From: Acidobacteriota bacterium
Lineage (GTDB): Bacteria; Acidobacteriota; Blastocatellia; Pyrinomonadales; Pyrinomonadaceae
NCBI GenBank assembly: GCA_025463125.1
Contig: JAOAPX010000048.1
Coordinates: 1 to 50,197, forward strand
Direction: 5' to 3'
Length of the DNA: 50,197 nt
Of this stretch, positions 18,229 through 27,150 are shown one piece after another. Numbering within the stretch: position 1 is the first letter of the stretch; each line of letters begins with the position of its first letter. The notes beneath the pieces are model-generated. The model ran no database searches. It was not told the DNA's origin and worked only from the letters and a program-made list of their open reading frames with translations. The position numbers and the translations under genes were made by a program.

Positions 18229-18837
18229 ATGAAGAATCAAATTATTTTAGCCCTTCCTTTATTAATGGCTTGCGCCGTTTTAATTCCGGCTCAGAATAAT
18301 CCCGAGCAAGCGCTCAAAAACGTCCGTGACCGATTTTCCGACATAAAAAACCGTTCGATTGAACTGGAACGAACGAAACGCGATGCCGGCAAAGCGCATC
18401 GCGGCGGCGATCCGGCACAGCGTTTTCCGGAAATCAAAGAAGATTTCGAGCGCATTCAAATTCTAAATACCGAAATTCTTCAGCCGTTCGTAAAAAAAAC
18501 GCCGCTCGATTTCTCCGCCGTTTATGAATCGGCTTCGGAAATAAACCGGAGAGCCGAGCGTCTAAAATCAAATTTATTTTCCGGGAAAGCGAAACCGCCT
18601 AAAGATTCCGGTAATAAAGAACAAATCAAGGCAGACCGGCAAACACTGGAAAATCTGTTAATAGCTTTGGATAACTCGATAAACGATTTTGTTCACAGTT
18701 CAATTTTCCAAAATATAAACCTTGTTAATTCGAAAGATTCGCTCAAAGCACAAAGCGACCTTGAGACGACGATAAAACTCAGTTTTCTAATCAAAGAAAC
18801 CGCCGAACAAATAACAAAAAGCGTTTCACAAAAATAA
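18229..18837 (+). CDS. Secreted helical protein of unknown family (paralogue A)
   Basis: I do not recognise this 202-residue protein. It has a signal peptide (about 1-21, ending IPAQN) and a GGAG ribosome-binding site. The mature part is charged and predicted helical. Motifs in order are RSIELERTKRDA, EIKEDFERIQ, EINRRAERLKSNLF, a Lys/Pro-rich linker (GKAKPPKDSGNKEQIK), and LDNSINDFVHSSIFQN followed by a leucine-rich C-terminal helix. The same motifs in the same order occur in the protein encoded at 36430-37086, so the two form a family inside this window. No cysteine or obvious catalytic motif is conserved. A periplasmic helical-bundle or coiled-coil role is possible, but unsupported beyond composition. 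Confidence 0.85.
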   Translation: MKNQIILALPLLMACAVLIPAQNNPEQALKNVRDRFSDIKNRSIELERTKRDAGKAHRGGDPAQRFPEIKEDFERIQILNTEILQPFVKKTPLDFSAVYESASEINRRAERLKSNLFSGKAKPPKDSGNKEQIKADRQTLENLLIALDNSINDFVHSSIFQNINLVNSKDSLKAQSDLETTIKLSFLIKETAEQITKSVSQK

Positions 18838-18883
18838 ACGCGCCTTTTAAACAAACCTGATAAAAAAAGATCCAACGTTTATC

Positions 18884-19048
18884 TTAAACTCGTTCGTTTA
18901 AAACAACGACGGCTTGGATATCGTCGTTGTTTTGCGTTAAAGCGTTTTCGAGCGTTTTCAAAGCTTCTTCCGCTTTCAAAACGGTTATGTGCTGATTAGC
19001 AACGATTTTAATCGCGCCCGGATCAACCGCTTTTTTCAAGACTATTCT
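18884..19048 (-). pseudogene. xylF: Relic of xylF, D-xylose ABC transporter binding protein
   Basis: Reading the minus strand gives about 50 codons: PGAIKIVANQHIT, then KAEEALKTLENAL and TQNNDDIQAVVV, ending NERV and TAA (18884-18886). From memory this matches the internal XylF segment of the form GSIKVVGDQWV, then PENALKIMENAL and TANNNKIDAVVASND. A TAG at 19049-19051 closes the frame upstream, and no start codon, signal peptide or C-terminal lobe remains. It lies 55 bases after the xylH stop, where the third gene of a xylGHF operon would be. It is therefore a doubly truncated remnant, and this transporter lacks its binding protein here. Confidence 0.8.
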
Positions 19049-19103
19049 CTATTCCGCGCTTTTGCTTTTCCCACCGTCGAGGCGGCTTTCGATCACTCTA
19101 GAA

Positions 19104-20249
19104 TTACTGTTTTTTTCCAAGCATATCGAGCCCGACGGCGGCAACCAGAATTGAGCCTTTGATGATGTCCTGCATAAAATCCTTGACGTTTAAAAGCGAC
19201 ATTCCGTTGTCCAAGCTAGCCATAATCAGCGCTCCGATACACGCTCCGAAAATTGTTCCGCGTCCGCCCATCAAGCTCGCTCCGCCGATAACGCAGGCGG
19301 CGATCGCGTCGAGCTCTTTCAAGGTTCCGGCATCGGGCGACGCGCTGCCGACGCGAGCCGTAAAGATCAGCGCCGCAACGCCGGTCAATGCGCCTAAAAG
19401 CGCGAAAACTTTCAGAATATTTAATTTGTTATTAATGCCCGAAAGCCTCGCCGCGTCCGGGTTTCCGCCGATTGCGTAGAGATAACGCCCGAAGGTCGTA
19501 AAATTTGTAATGAAAACGCCTAAAAGCGCTACGGCAAGCAGAATCAACACCGGAATCGGGATGCCCGCATAAGAATTCATCACGTATATAAAAATGATAA
19601 TCGCGGCAATCGACGGAATCGCTTTCAAAGCTTCGGCGCCGTAATTGGCTTCGCCCAGCCCGTAAGATTTTTGCGAATTGGCGCGATTAAACGCGATCGC
19701 GAGCACAAATAAAATCGCCGCGCCAGCCAGAATCCAGCCGATTTCCGGCGAAACGTACTGCTGACCGATCGATTTGAAAATCGGGTCGGCAATCGGGATC
19801 GTTTCCGATTGCGTCACGGCTTTAACCGCTCCGCGCCACGCGAGCAAACCGCCTAAAGTGACGATAAACGCCGGAATATTTAAATAAGCCGTCAAAGCGC
19901 CGTGTATAAACCCGATAAAAACGCCGATCGATATCGCCAGCAGAAGCGCCGCCGGCAAACCGAAGCCCCATTTACTGAGCGCGATGGCGGCGACGGCACC
20001 GGCAAAACCGAGCACCGAACCGACCGACAAATCAATCTGCCCGGCAACGATGACCATCAGCATTCCGACGGCGATAATTCCGGTCACAGACGTTTGCAGC
20101 ATTAAATTCGACAAGTTGCGCGGCGTCAGGAATATCGAATCCGTCGCCCAGTGAAAATACACCCAAATCAGGGCGAGAGCGCCCAGCATCGTATAAGCAC
20201 GCAGCATCGAAGTCTGCAACTTGAATCCATTCTCTTTCTTTTCAATCAT
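19104..20249 (-). CDS. xylH: D-xylose-type ABC transporter permease
   Basis: A polytopic inner-membrane permease of the ribose/xylose BPD-transp-2 family with about 10-11 hydrophobic helices. It shows the family motifs VAGQIDLSVGSVLG near the second helix and GGNPDAARLSGI and GGASLMGGRGT in the cytoplasmic EAA-like loop region. It resembles XylH more than RbsC, and its partner ATPase is XylG-like. The ATG at 20249 is taken as start because the residues before it, reachable from a TTG at 20327, are polar and atypical; neither start has a strong Shine-Dalgarno. It lies downstream of xylG and upstream of the xylF relic. Confidence 0.85.
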   Translation of the reverse strand: MIEKKENGFKLQTSMLRAYTMLGALALIWVYFHWATDSIFLTPRNLSNLMLQTSVTGIIAVGMLMVIVAGQIDLSVGSVLGFAGAVAAIALSKWGFGLPAALLLAISIGVFIGFIHGALTAYLNIPAFIVTLGGLLAWRGAVKAVTQSETIPIADPIFKSIGQQYVSPEIGWILAGAAILFVLAIAFNRANSQKSYGLGEANYGAEALKAIPSIAAIIIFIYVMNSYAGIPIPVLILLAVALLGVFITNFTTFGRYLYAIGGNPDAARLSGINNKLNILKVFALLGALTGVAALIFTARVGSASPDAGTLKELDAIAACVIGGASLMGGRGTIFGACIGALIMASLDNGMSLLNVKDFMQDIIKGSILVAAVGLDMLGKKQ

Positions 20250-20429
20250 ATCGGTTTTATTAATTTGTTTTACTTCTAAATCTAAACCCGGACTACTTTT
20301 TTCAATCAGACTTCGGCTTTCGAGCAAACGCCATTTTTCATTAAAGTATTAGCCGGACAAAATATTCGCGGAGCGCCGATCTTTTTAGTCGCCGCAATTT
20401 GTTTTCGCTCAATAACGAATAAAAACTTC

Positions 20430-20462
20430 TTCTTCTAAACTTCTTCTAAACTTCTTCTAAAC
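20430..20462. repeat. Three tandem 11-base repeats at the end of xylG
   Basis: TTCTTCTAAAC is repeated three times without change at 20430-20440, 20441-20451 and 20452-20462. The xylG stop codon (20457-20459, minus strand) falls inside the last copy, so copy-number change would not alter the protein but would change the xylG-xylH spacing. Confidence 0.8.
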
Positions 20463-21980
20463 ACTGACGGCTAAATTGCCTGTTGCCGCCGCCATCACTT
20501 TTTCCGGCGTAGCTTCACTGCGCGTAAATTCCCCGGTCATTTTTCCTTCGTGCAAAACAATAATCCGGTCGGAAAGCCCCATAATTTCCGGCAATTCCGA
20601 TGAAACCATAACAATTGCCAAGCCTTGCCTGGCAAGCTCGTTGATATTGGCGTAGATTTCCTGTTTCGCGCCGACGTCGATTCCGCGCGTCGGCTCATCG
20701 AGAAAAAGAACCTTCGGATTAGTCAAAAGCCATTTTCCCAAAACTACTTTTTGCTGGTTTCCGCCCGAAAGCGTTCCGGCGACGGTCAAAGGCGAATTGG
20801 CTTTGACGCGCAACTCCGTCATTGATTTTTTCGCCGCCAGATTCTCACGCGATCGGCTAATCAGAAAAGCTCCGCCGATTCGCTTCAGCCCGGCAAGCGT
20901 CATATTGTCGAGAATCGTCTGGTCGAGAATCAGCCCGAAACGCTTGCGGTCTTCGGTCACGAATCCGATGCCGTTCCGAATGGCTTCCGACGGCGAATTT
21001 ATCGAAACCTTTTTACCCTCGACGAAAACCTCTCCGGCTCTTTTCCCGTAATGTGCGCCGAAAATCGACATCAAAAGCTCGCTTCTGCCCGCGCCCATCA
21101 AGCCGGAAATTCCCAGAACCTCGCCTTTTCTGACGCTGAAAGAAACATTATCGACCAGTAATTTATTGGTTTCGGCTTCGTATGCCGTTAAATTTTTGAT
21201 TTCAAGCGCGGTTTCGCCGAATTCGTGCGAGCTTGCCGGGAAAATATCGCCGACTTCCCGCCCGACCATTTTCGCGATCACCGTCTGAACGGTCAAATCT
21301 TTTGCGTCGCTCGTTCCGACGGTTTTTCCGTCGCGCAAAACGGTAATCCGCTCGCTCATTTCAAAAACTTCGCCGAGTTTGTGCGAAATATAAATCATTC
21401 CGACGCCGCGTGCTTTCAGATTTCGCAAAATATCGAAAAGCGTTTCGACTTCCGATTCGGTCAAAGCGGCGGTCGGTTCATCGAGCACTAAAATCTTCGC
21501 GTTTTGCGATAATGCTTTGGCGATTTCGACCAGCTGCTGCGAGCCGATGCCTAAATTTCCGACGGGAGTTTTCGGATTTATCGGCAAATTCAAATCTTTC
21601 AGAAGCTTTCCGGCTTTTTGATAAAGCTCGGTCCAATTGATAACGCCGAAGCGCGACGGTTCGCGCCCGAGAAAGATATTCTCGGCGACGGTTAATTCTT
21701 TAACCAGCGAAAGTTCCTGAAAAATAATGGCGATTCCGGCATTTTCCGCGTCTCTGACGGTTTTAAATTGCCTGGTCTCGCCTTCGACGACGATATCGCC
21801 GCCGTAAGTTCCAGCCGGATAAACGCCCGACAAAACCTTCATCAAAGTTGATTTTCCAGCCCCGTTCTCGCCCACCAGCGAATGAAATTCTCCTGCGTAA
21901 AGATCGAGCGTCACGCCGTCCAAAGCCTTTACACCGGGAAATTCCTTGGTGATAGAACGCATTTCAAGAATAGGAGTCAT
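20457..21980 (-). CDS. xylG: D-xylose-type ABC transporter ATP-binding protein
   Basis: The 507-residue tandem ABC ATPase carries, in the first half, Walker A GENGAGKST (about 38-46), a Q-loop in FQELSLV and Walker B ILVLDEPT. The second half has the degenerate loop SGLMGAGRSELL, signature LSGGNQQKVVLGKWL and Walker B VLFLDEPTRGIDVGAK. The early segment YPAGTYGGDI resembles XylG rather than RbsA or MglA. It would energise sugar import with the xylH product 130 bases downstream. All motifs appear intact although the binding-protein gene is a relic. Confidence 0.88.
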   Translation of the reverse strand: MTPILEMRSITKEFPGVKALDGVTLDLYAGEFHSLVGENGAGKSTLMKVLSGVYPAGTYGGDIVVEGETRQFKTVRDAENAGIAIIFQELSLVKELTVAENIFLGREPSRFGVINWTELYQKAGKLLKDLNLPINPKTPVGNLGIGSQQLVEIAKALSQNAKILVLDEPTAALTESEVETLFDILRNLKARGVGMIYISHKLGEVFEMSERITVLRDGKTVGTSDAKDLTVQTVIAKMVGREVGDIFPASSHEFGETALEIKNLTAYEAETNKLLVDNVSFSVRKGEVLGISGLMGAGRSELLMSIFGAHYGKRAGEVFVEGKKVSINSPSEAIRNGIGFVTEDRKRFGLILDQTILDNMTLAGLKRIGGAFLISRSRENLAAKKSMTELRVKANSPLTVAGTLSGGNQQKVVLGKWLLTNPKVLFLDEPTRGIDVGAKQEIYANINELARQGLAIVMVSSELPEIMGLSDRIIVLHEGKMTGEFTRSEATPEKVMAAATGNLAVSV

Positions 21981-22092
21981 AAAATTTTTAACAATCCTTT
22001 AACAATCCTTTGAACAAACTAATATTGCGAATTCTTCGGGTTTGGGTAAGCCCGGAATTCATAAAGCAAGTTTTTATGCCTTATTTTATCGT

Positions 22093-23289
22093 TTAAGTAA
22101 TCGAAACCGATGCGAATTTATCCGTCAGAATTAAACTTAAAGCTCCCATCAGCGTCGGGTATGCGCCGAGCGTTGAAGGAATTACTTTTGCCACCGGGTA
22201 ACTCTGACATGTGGCTGATTCGGCGCCGGTTTTTATTTCGTCGGCGATCAGCGACCAAGCCCTGACGATCGTTCCGGTCACGATTGCCACTTCCGGCGAA
22301 AGCCCTTGAAAAAGGTTTGCGATTCCGACGCCTATATAATGCGCCGTTTGTTTCAAAGCCGCCCGCGCCTTTTCGTCGCCTTCCAGAGCGATATCGACAA
22401 GCTCGGAAAAACTTATTTCGCTTCCGCCGTCTTGATTTTTAATCAGATTGGCGTAACGCGCCAGGGCTGAGCGCTCGGAGGCGTATGCTTCCCAGCAGTC
22501 TCTTTTGCCAGCCGCGCAAGCGATTGGCGCGTCGTTGCCGATCGTCATATGTCCGAATTCGCCCGCTATCCCGCCTTTTCCGCGGTAAAGCTGCCCGTCG
22601 AAAACAATTCCCGTTCCGATGCCGTTTTCAATCAAAACCAGTATAAAATCCCGAACCGCCCGAACTTCCGGGAGACCGAACCACAACTCAGCCAAAGCCG
22701 CGGCATTCGCGTCGTTGTCGATTTTCACGGGCAAACCGGTAGCAATTCTTAATTTTTCCGCAATTTCCGGCTGATGCCAGTTTTGATGCGGAATTAACAA
22801 AACCTTTCCGCTTTGCGGCTCGACGAGCGCCGGAACGCTAACGCCGATTCCCTCGATCGAACCGCTGTTTTTTTTAACGAAACCGCTGACCGAATCGATG
22901 ATTCCAGCCATAGAATTATCGAAATCGGGGTCGGTCGGAAATTCTTCCTGCTCGAGTATTCGCCCGGCTAAATCGCTAATCGCGACGATCGTGCGTTTTT
23001 TACCGAGATCGACGCCGACGGCAATCGCGTGCGCCGCGCGAAGCGTTAAAAGCTGCGGCGGACGCCCGCCCGAAGATTCGCCGTCGATTTCATTGATTAA
23101 ACCGATGTTCTTCAGCTCCTCGACGATCAGCGAAACCGTTGACCGCTGCAGCTCTGTGATGCGAGCGATTTCAGCGCGTGAAATGGGGCTTTTCTCACGA
23201 ATATGATTAAGTATGATTTGACGATTTATGTCGCGAATCGTACTCGACCGAGCCACATTAGCACTTTTTAGGTTTATTCGTCTGACCAT
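22093..23289 (-). CDS. ROK-family transcriptional repressor (XylR type), second copy
   Basis: An N-terminal winged helix (SPISRAEIARITELQRSTVS) precedes a ROK domain with DLGKKRT, DNDANAAALAE and GIGTGIVFDG. The usual zinc motif CxCGxxGCxE is degenerate: it reads CAAGKRDCWE, so one cysteine and one glycine are replaced. The start at 23289 has AGGA six bases upstream; an ORF start at 23346 would add an atypical N-terminus. It lies 112 bases upstream of xylG on the same strand, the usual place for a xylose-responsive repressor of that transporter. Its ligand is inferred from position only. Confidence 0.87.
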   Translation of the reverse strand: MVRRINLKSANVARSSTIRDINRQIILNHIREKSPISRAEIARITELQRSTVSLIVEELKNIGLINEIDGESSGGRPPQLLTLRAAHAIAVGVDLGKKRTIVAISDLAGRILEQEEFPTDPDFDNSMAGIIDSVSGFVKKNSGSIEGIGVSVPALVEPQSGKVLLIPHQNWHQPEIAEKLRIATGLPVKIDNDANAAALAELWFGLPEVRAVRDFILVLIENGIGTGIVFDGQLYRGKGGIAGEFGHMTIGNDAPIACAAGKRDCWEAYASERSALARYANLIKNQDGGSEISFSELVDIALEGDEKARAALKQTAHYIGVGIANLFQGLSPEVAIVTGTIVRAWSLIADEIKTGAESATCQSYPVAKVIPSTLGAYPTLMGALSLILTDKFASVSIT

Positions 23290-23505
23290 ATTTATCCTGC
23301 TGTCGAACCTCTGAAAAAGCGGAATCTTTATAAAAGTATATTCCAATATTATCTTGAGAAAAAACGCCGGTATTTGAAAACAAAACCGCCATACTCAATT
23401 TGTTTTACTTTCTTAAAGCTCGCGCAATTGCCCGCACCGGCTGAAAGCAACAAAATACATTTTAAGAATTTTTCTCATAAAAATTCCGGCTTTTCGATTT
23501 TCGAT

Positions 23506-24612
23506 TTAGACCACATAAGGCGGTTCGTCCGGCGCGCCGAAAGAAATTCCGATGTCGCGGGCGGTTCGCACTAATTGCCCGTCGGGAGTAACCTTTTTGA
23601 TGTTAACAATTGCTTCTTCAAGCGGCACCGTTATAACCAGGGACGACTGTAAAGCCACCATTCTGCCGCGTTCGCCGCTCGCCAGCGAATGAACGGCAGC
23701 GGCTCCGAAATTGGTCGCCAGCATTCGATCGAAGGAATTCGGGCTGCCGCCGCGCTGGAGATGTCCGAGCACGACGGTTCTGGCTTCTTTCCCGGTTTTT
23801 TCTTCGATCTGACGGCGGAGGTATTCGCCGATGCCGCCGAGACGCTTAACTTTTGAAGCCGTTCCGTTTTCGAGAAAAACCTCTTCGCCGCCGAGTTCGC
23901 TCGCGCCTTCGGCAACGACGATGTTTGTAAACCGCGAACCGCTCGCGTCGCGAGCCTTTACGGCTTCGACCACCTTATCCATAACAAACGGAATTTCCGG
24001 TATCAGGATGACGTCCGCGCTGCCGGTCAAACCGGCGTGAAGCGCGATCCAGCCGGTATTTCTGCCCATCACTTCGAGAATCATTACGCGATTGTGTGAT
24101 TCAGCCGTTGTGTGCAGGCGGTCGAGCGCTTCGGTAGCGATATCGATCGCGGTCATAAAACCGAAAGTCAATTCGGTTGCCGCCAGGTCGTTGTCAATCG
24201 TTTTCGGAACGCCGACGATCGGGAATCCGCGTTTATGAAATTGTTCGGCGATCGCCAGCGTTCCTTCGCCGCCCAATACCACAAGAGCTTCGATGCCGAG
24301 CCGCTCCATATTCTCGAGCGCCTTTTCCATTGGTTCTTCCGGGTAAATCACCTCGCCGTCCGGCGTATAGCGGCAGAAACTTCCGCTGTTGCAGGTTCCT
24401 AAAATCGTTCCGCCGCGCGGCAGCAAGCCGATCACATCCGAAGGTTTTAACCGGCGCATCTTCGCGTCGTCGAGCAAGCCTTCAAAACTGTTTTCGATGC
24501 CGAAAACCTTCATTCCATACCGTCTTACCGCCGTTCTGACGACTGCCCGTATTACTGCGTTTAAGCCGGGCGCATCGCCCCCGCCGGTGACAACTCCAAT
24601 TTTTTTGAACAT
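23506..24612 (-). CDS. pfkA: ATP-dependent 6-phosphofructokinase
   Basis: A 368-residue PFK with GGGDAPGLNAVIR at 10-22, the donor-site motif GGEGT, PKTIDND with the catalytic aspartate, MGRNTGW and GHLQRGGSP. The glycine in GGEGT (position 104 of the E. coli enzyme) predicts ATP as phosphoryl donor; pyrophosphate enzymes have aspartate there. The lysine in PKTIDND is shared with PPi and actinobacterial ATP enzymes, and the length also fits the latter group. It catalyses the committed step of glycolysis in the cytoplasm. It stands alone, 216 bases upstream of the ROK gene. Confidence 0.92.
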   Translation of the reverse strand: MFKKIGVVTGGGDAPGLNAVIRAVVRTAVRRYGMKVFGIENSFEGLLDDAKMRRLKPSDVIGLLPRGGTILGTCNSGSFCRYTPDGEVIYPEEPMEKALENMERLGIEALVVLGGEGTLAIAEQFHKRGFPIVGVPKTIDNDLAATELTFGFMTAIDIATEALDRLHTTAESHNRVMILEVMGRNTGWIALHAGLTGSADVILIPEIPFVMDKVVEAVKARDASGSRFTNIVVAEGASELGGEEVFLENGTASKVKRLGGIGEYLRRQIEEKTGKEARTVVLGHLQRGGSPNSFDRMLATNFGAAAVHSLASGERGRMVALQSSLVITVPLEEAIVNIKKVTPDGQLVRTARDIGISFGAPDEPPYVV

Positions 24613-25087
24613 AGTTTGGTAATCAAAATTGTCCGGGATTCGGTAAAATCGATAACCGCTTTTTTTCTGTATGCGCCGCCTTTTATTAAAAACATTGAAT
24701 AGCCTGCGATCTTTTCACTTTCGCGAAATTCTTCCATAAACACTTTATGCGTTTTATGCAAAACTCGATTTTCCTACTTCTGCCCGGAATCAGTTTAAAG
24801 TAATTATCCGAGAAAAAATCCTTCCTGAATGCTTAAAGAAAGATAAATGGATTTTGCCAGTTTGTCGGTCGAAAGTGAAATTCAAAACCTTGTTTACCGG
24901 AAAAGCCCGGAAATTTCAGCACAAGTTCCGCCTTTGCCGCATCGGAAACGACCTTTACATTACTTTAACGTTTTCGTCGGCATCCGGCGAAATGAATCCT
25001 GGCGAACAAAATCGTTTTGCGTAAAACCGTTTTGCGCAAACCGTTTTGATGATTCCCGGAAAATGCGGCTTTGAAATTTAAAGGCTT
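24613..25087. other. 475-base gap between pfkA and GH16 with a possible coding relic
   Basis: No intact gene is supported. On the minus strand, 24833-24964 reads as an open stretch of about 43 codons with gene-like composition (KVVSDAAKAELVLKFPG, then FEFHFRPTNWQNPF) that begins directly after a stop codon and has no start. It could be a fragment of a lost gene, but I recognise no family. The rest is AT-rich and probably holds the pfkA promoter. Confidence 0.35.
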
Positions 25088-25924
25088 TCAGCGCCGGTAA
25101 ACGCGAACGTAATCGATCAGCATCGTTTGCGGAAACTGGGTCGAATCGTCCGGCGCTCCGCCCCAATTTCCGCCGATCGCCAGATTAAGAATCATAAAAA
25201 ACGGGTGATCGTAAACCCATTGTTTTCCGGCTGGCAAATCTTTCGGCGTGATGGTTTTATAAAGCGTCCCGTCAACGTAAAACTTGATTTTATTTTCAGT
25301 CCAATCGGCGGCGTAAATGTGAAATTCATCGGCGAATTTTTGCTCGTCCGGTAATTTATGCGACCCGCCGATGCCGCCCGCGCCCGAATATCCGGGTCCG
25401 TGAACGGTTCCGTAAACGGTCGAAGGCTCGCGTCCGATGTTTTCCATCACATCTATTTCGCCGCACGCCGCCCAGCCGACCTTTTCGATATTGTCGCCGA
25501 GCATCCAGAAAGCAGCCCACATTCCCTGCCCGCGCGGAATTTTTATACGCGCTTCGAATCGCCCGTACTTTCTATCGAATTTTCCCTTCGTGATCAGCCG
25601 CGCCGAAGTGTATTTGCATTGCCCGTACCAGCACGAAAATGAAAGCGGCAAATCTTTTTTTATTGCTTTAATAACGAGCGAGCCCGCGCCGTCGTGAAAA
25701 GCGTTTTCGACCTCATTTGTGTAATACTGCAATTCCCGGTTGCCCCAGCCTCCTCCGCCGATTTCCGCCGTCCATTTCGAGGCGTCAACCGGAGCGTTTT
25801 TCGCCTTATTGAATTCATCGCGAAACGCAAATTTCCGGTAAGGCGTTTGCGACTCGGCGGCAATACCGCAAAATAAAATCATCGATGCCGCGATGACTGC
25901 GGCTTTCGGAAATTTGAGGTTCAT
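25088..25924 (-). CDS. GH16 endo-beta-glucanase (laminarinase/lichenase-like), secreted
   Basis: The 278-residue protein has a signal peptide (about 1-26) and a single GH16 jelly-roll domain with the catalytic signature EIDVMEN at 156-162: Glu156 nucleophile, Asp158 and Glu161 acid/base. Upstream it has the aromatic GGGWGNRELQYYTN strand typical of beta-1,3-glucanases, and downstream DYVRVYRR closes the fold. The ExDxxE spacing (with the extra residue) is that of laminarinases rather than carrageenases. It is the last gene of the hydrolase operon, 17 bases after the lactonase. Expected action is internal cleavage of beta-1,3 or mixed-linkage glucans in the periplasm or outside. Confidence 0.9.
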   Translation of the reverse strand: MNLKFPKAAVIAASMILFCGIAAESQTPYRKFAFRDEFNKAKNAPVDASKWTAEIGGGGWGNRELQYYTNEVENAFHDGAGSLVIKAIKKDLPLSFSCWYGQCKYTSARLITKGKFDRKYGRFEARIKIPRGQGMWAAFWMLGDNIEKVGWAACGEIDVMENIGREPSTVYGTVHGPGYSGAGGIGGSHKLPDEQKFADEFHIYAADWTENKIKFYVDGTLYKTITPKDLPAGKQWVYDHPFFMILNLAIGGNWGGAPDDSTQFPQTMLIDYVRVYRR

Positions 25925-25941
25925 AAACTTAACTCTCCGGC

Positions 25942-27150
25942 TTAGGAAAACGCCGGCATTAACTTAAGACAGACAGGCGTCGGAACTCGCGCCGAAATCC
26001 CGGTCGCGCCGGGTTTTCCGGTTTTATCGTCGATGCGAAAAACAACGATCGAATCCGAATTTTGATTTGCCGCGAGCAGAAACTTGCCGGTCGGATCGAT
26101 CACAAAATTGCGCGGCGTTTTGCCGCCCGTCGATGTGTGCCCGGTCGATTCGAGACGCCCGTTTTTTTCATTGATGACAAAAGAAGCGATGCTGTCATGC
26201 CCGCGATTCGAGCCGTAAACAAATTTACCGTCGGGCGAAATGTGCAGATCGGCGCAGGTATTTGAGCCTGTCCAATTGGCTGGCAAAGTCGAAACGGTTT
26301 CGAGTTCCTTAAAAACACCGCTTGTTTTATCGAACGCGAGCGCCGTTAAGGTCGAATCAAGCTCGTTTATAACAAAAGCTTTTTCTCCGTCCGGGTGAAA
26401 CGCGAAATGGCGCGGTCCGGCTCCGGGTTTTGACTGAAAATACGGCTCGGCGTTCGCTTCAAGCGTGCCGTTCGAATAATCGAAACGATAAACGAAAATT
26501 TTATCGGCGCCGAGATCGCAGGCGACGGCGAAGCGGTTTTCCGGGTCGAGATTTATCGAATGCGCGTGCGCGGCTTCCTGCCTTTCTTTATTCGGTCCGG
26601 TTCCTTTATGCTGCGCCGAATCGCTCGGCGCGCCCAGCTTACCGTCTTTTTCCACGGGGAAAACCGAGACGTTGCCGCCGACGTAATTAGCCACGAGAAC
26701 GAATTTCCCATTGTCGCTGATCGAAACGTGACAGGGCGCGCCGCCCAAGCTCGGCTGTTTATTTAAAAATTTCAAATCTCCGGTTTTCCCGTCGATCGCA
26801 AAAGCGCTGACCGCGCCGCTTTTTTTTCCTTCGTACTCGACGGTTTCATTAACGGCGTAAAGATATTTTTTATCTTTATCGATTGCCAGGAACGACGGTT
26901 CGACGACGCCTTTAATCGTTTTATACGGTTTCAGCTCGCCCGAGTCGAGATTTAATTTGTAGATGTAAATTCCTTCGCTGCGGCTTTTGCCCGAAGTGTA
27001 TGTGCCGATGTAAACAAGCATTTCCTTTATTTTTTTATTGTTTGACGGCTGACCGAAATTCAGTTCGGCAAGCATCAGACCGGTTGAGCCGAGCGCTGCG
27101 ATTTTCAGAAAATCGCGGCGCGTAACGTTATTATTTTTTTCAGACCGCAT
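25942..27150 (-). CDS. Tat-exported lactonase-family seven-bladed beta-propeller
   Basis: A 6-phosphogluconolactonase-like (PF10282-type) propeller: LVYIGTYTSGKSEGIY-like opening after the signal, then repeated blades such as HPDGEKAFVINELDSTL and ISPDGKFVYGSNRGHDSIA. The N-terminus NNVTRRDFLKIAALGS is a twin-arginine signal, so unlike classical cytoplasmic Pgl it should act in the periplasm. The start at 27150 is chosen because it gives that signal directly and overlaps the glucokinase stop by 11 bases; an ORF start at 27222 adds irrelevant residues. A periplasmic lactone made by a sugar dehydrogenase is a likelier substrate than 6-phosphogluconolactone. Confidence 0.85.
   Translation of the reverse strand: MRSEKNNNVTRRDFLKIAALGSTGLMLAELNFGQPSNNKKIKEMLVYIGTYTSGKSRSEGIYIYKLNLDSGELKPYKTIKGVVEPSFLAIDKDKKYLYAVNETVEYEGKKSGAVSAFAIDGKTGDLKFLNKQPSLGGAPCHVSISDNGKFVLVANYVGGNVSVFPVEKDGKLGAPSDSAQHKGTGPNKERQEAAHAHSINLDPENRFAVACDLGADKIFVYRFDYSNGTLEANAEPYFQSKPGAGPRHFAFHPDGEKAFVINELDSTLTALAFDKTSGVFKELETVSTLPANWTGSNTCADLHISPDGKFVYGSNRGHDSIASFVINEKNGRLESTGHTSTGGKTPRNFVIDPTGKFLLAANQNSDSIVVFRIDDKTGKPGATGISARVPTPVCLKLMPAFS

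Noticed and set aside
18900-18933. Perfect 12-base stem AAAACAACGACG/CGTCGTTGTTTT that looks like a terminator
   Set aside because: It coincides with the NNDDIQAVVV codons of the xylF relic, so base pairing may be accidental, although it could still act as a hairpin.
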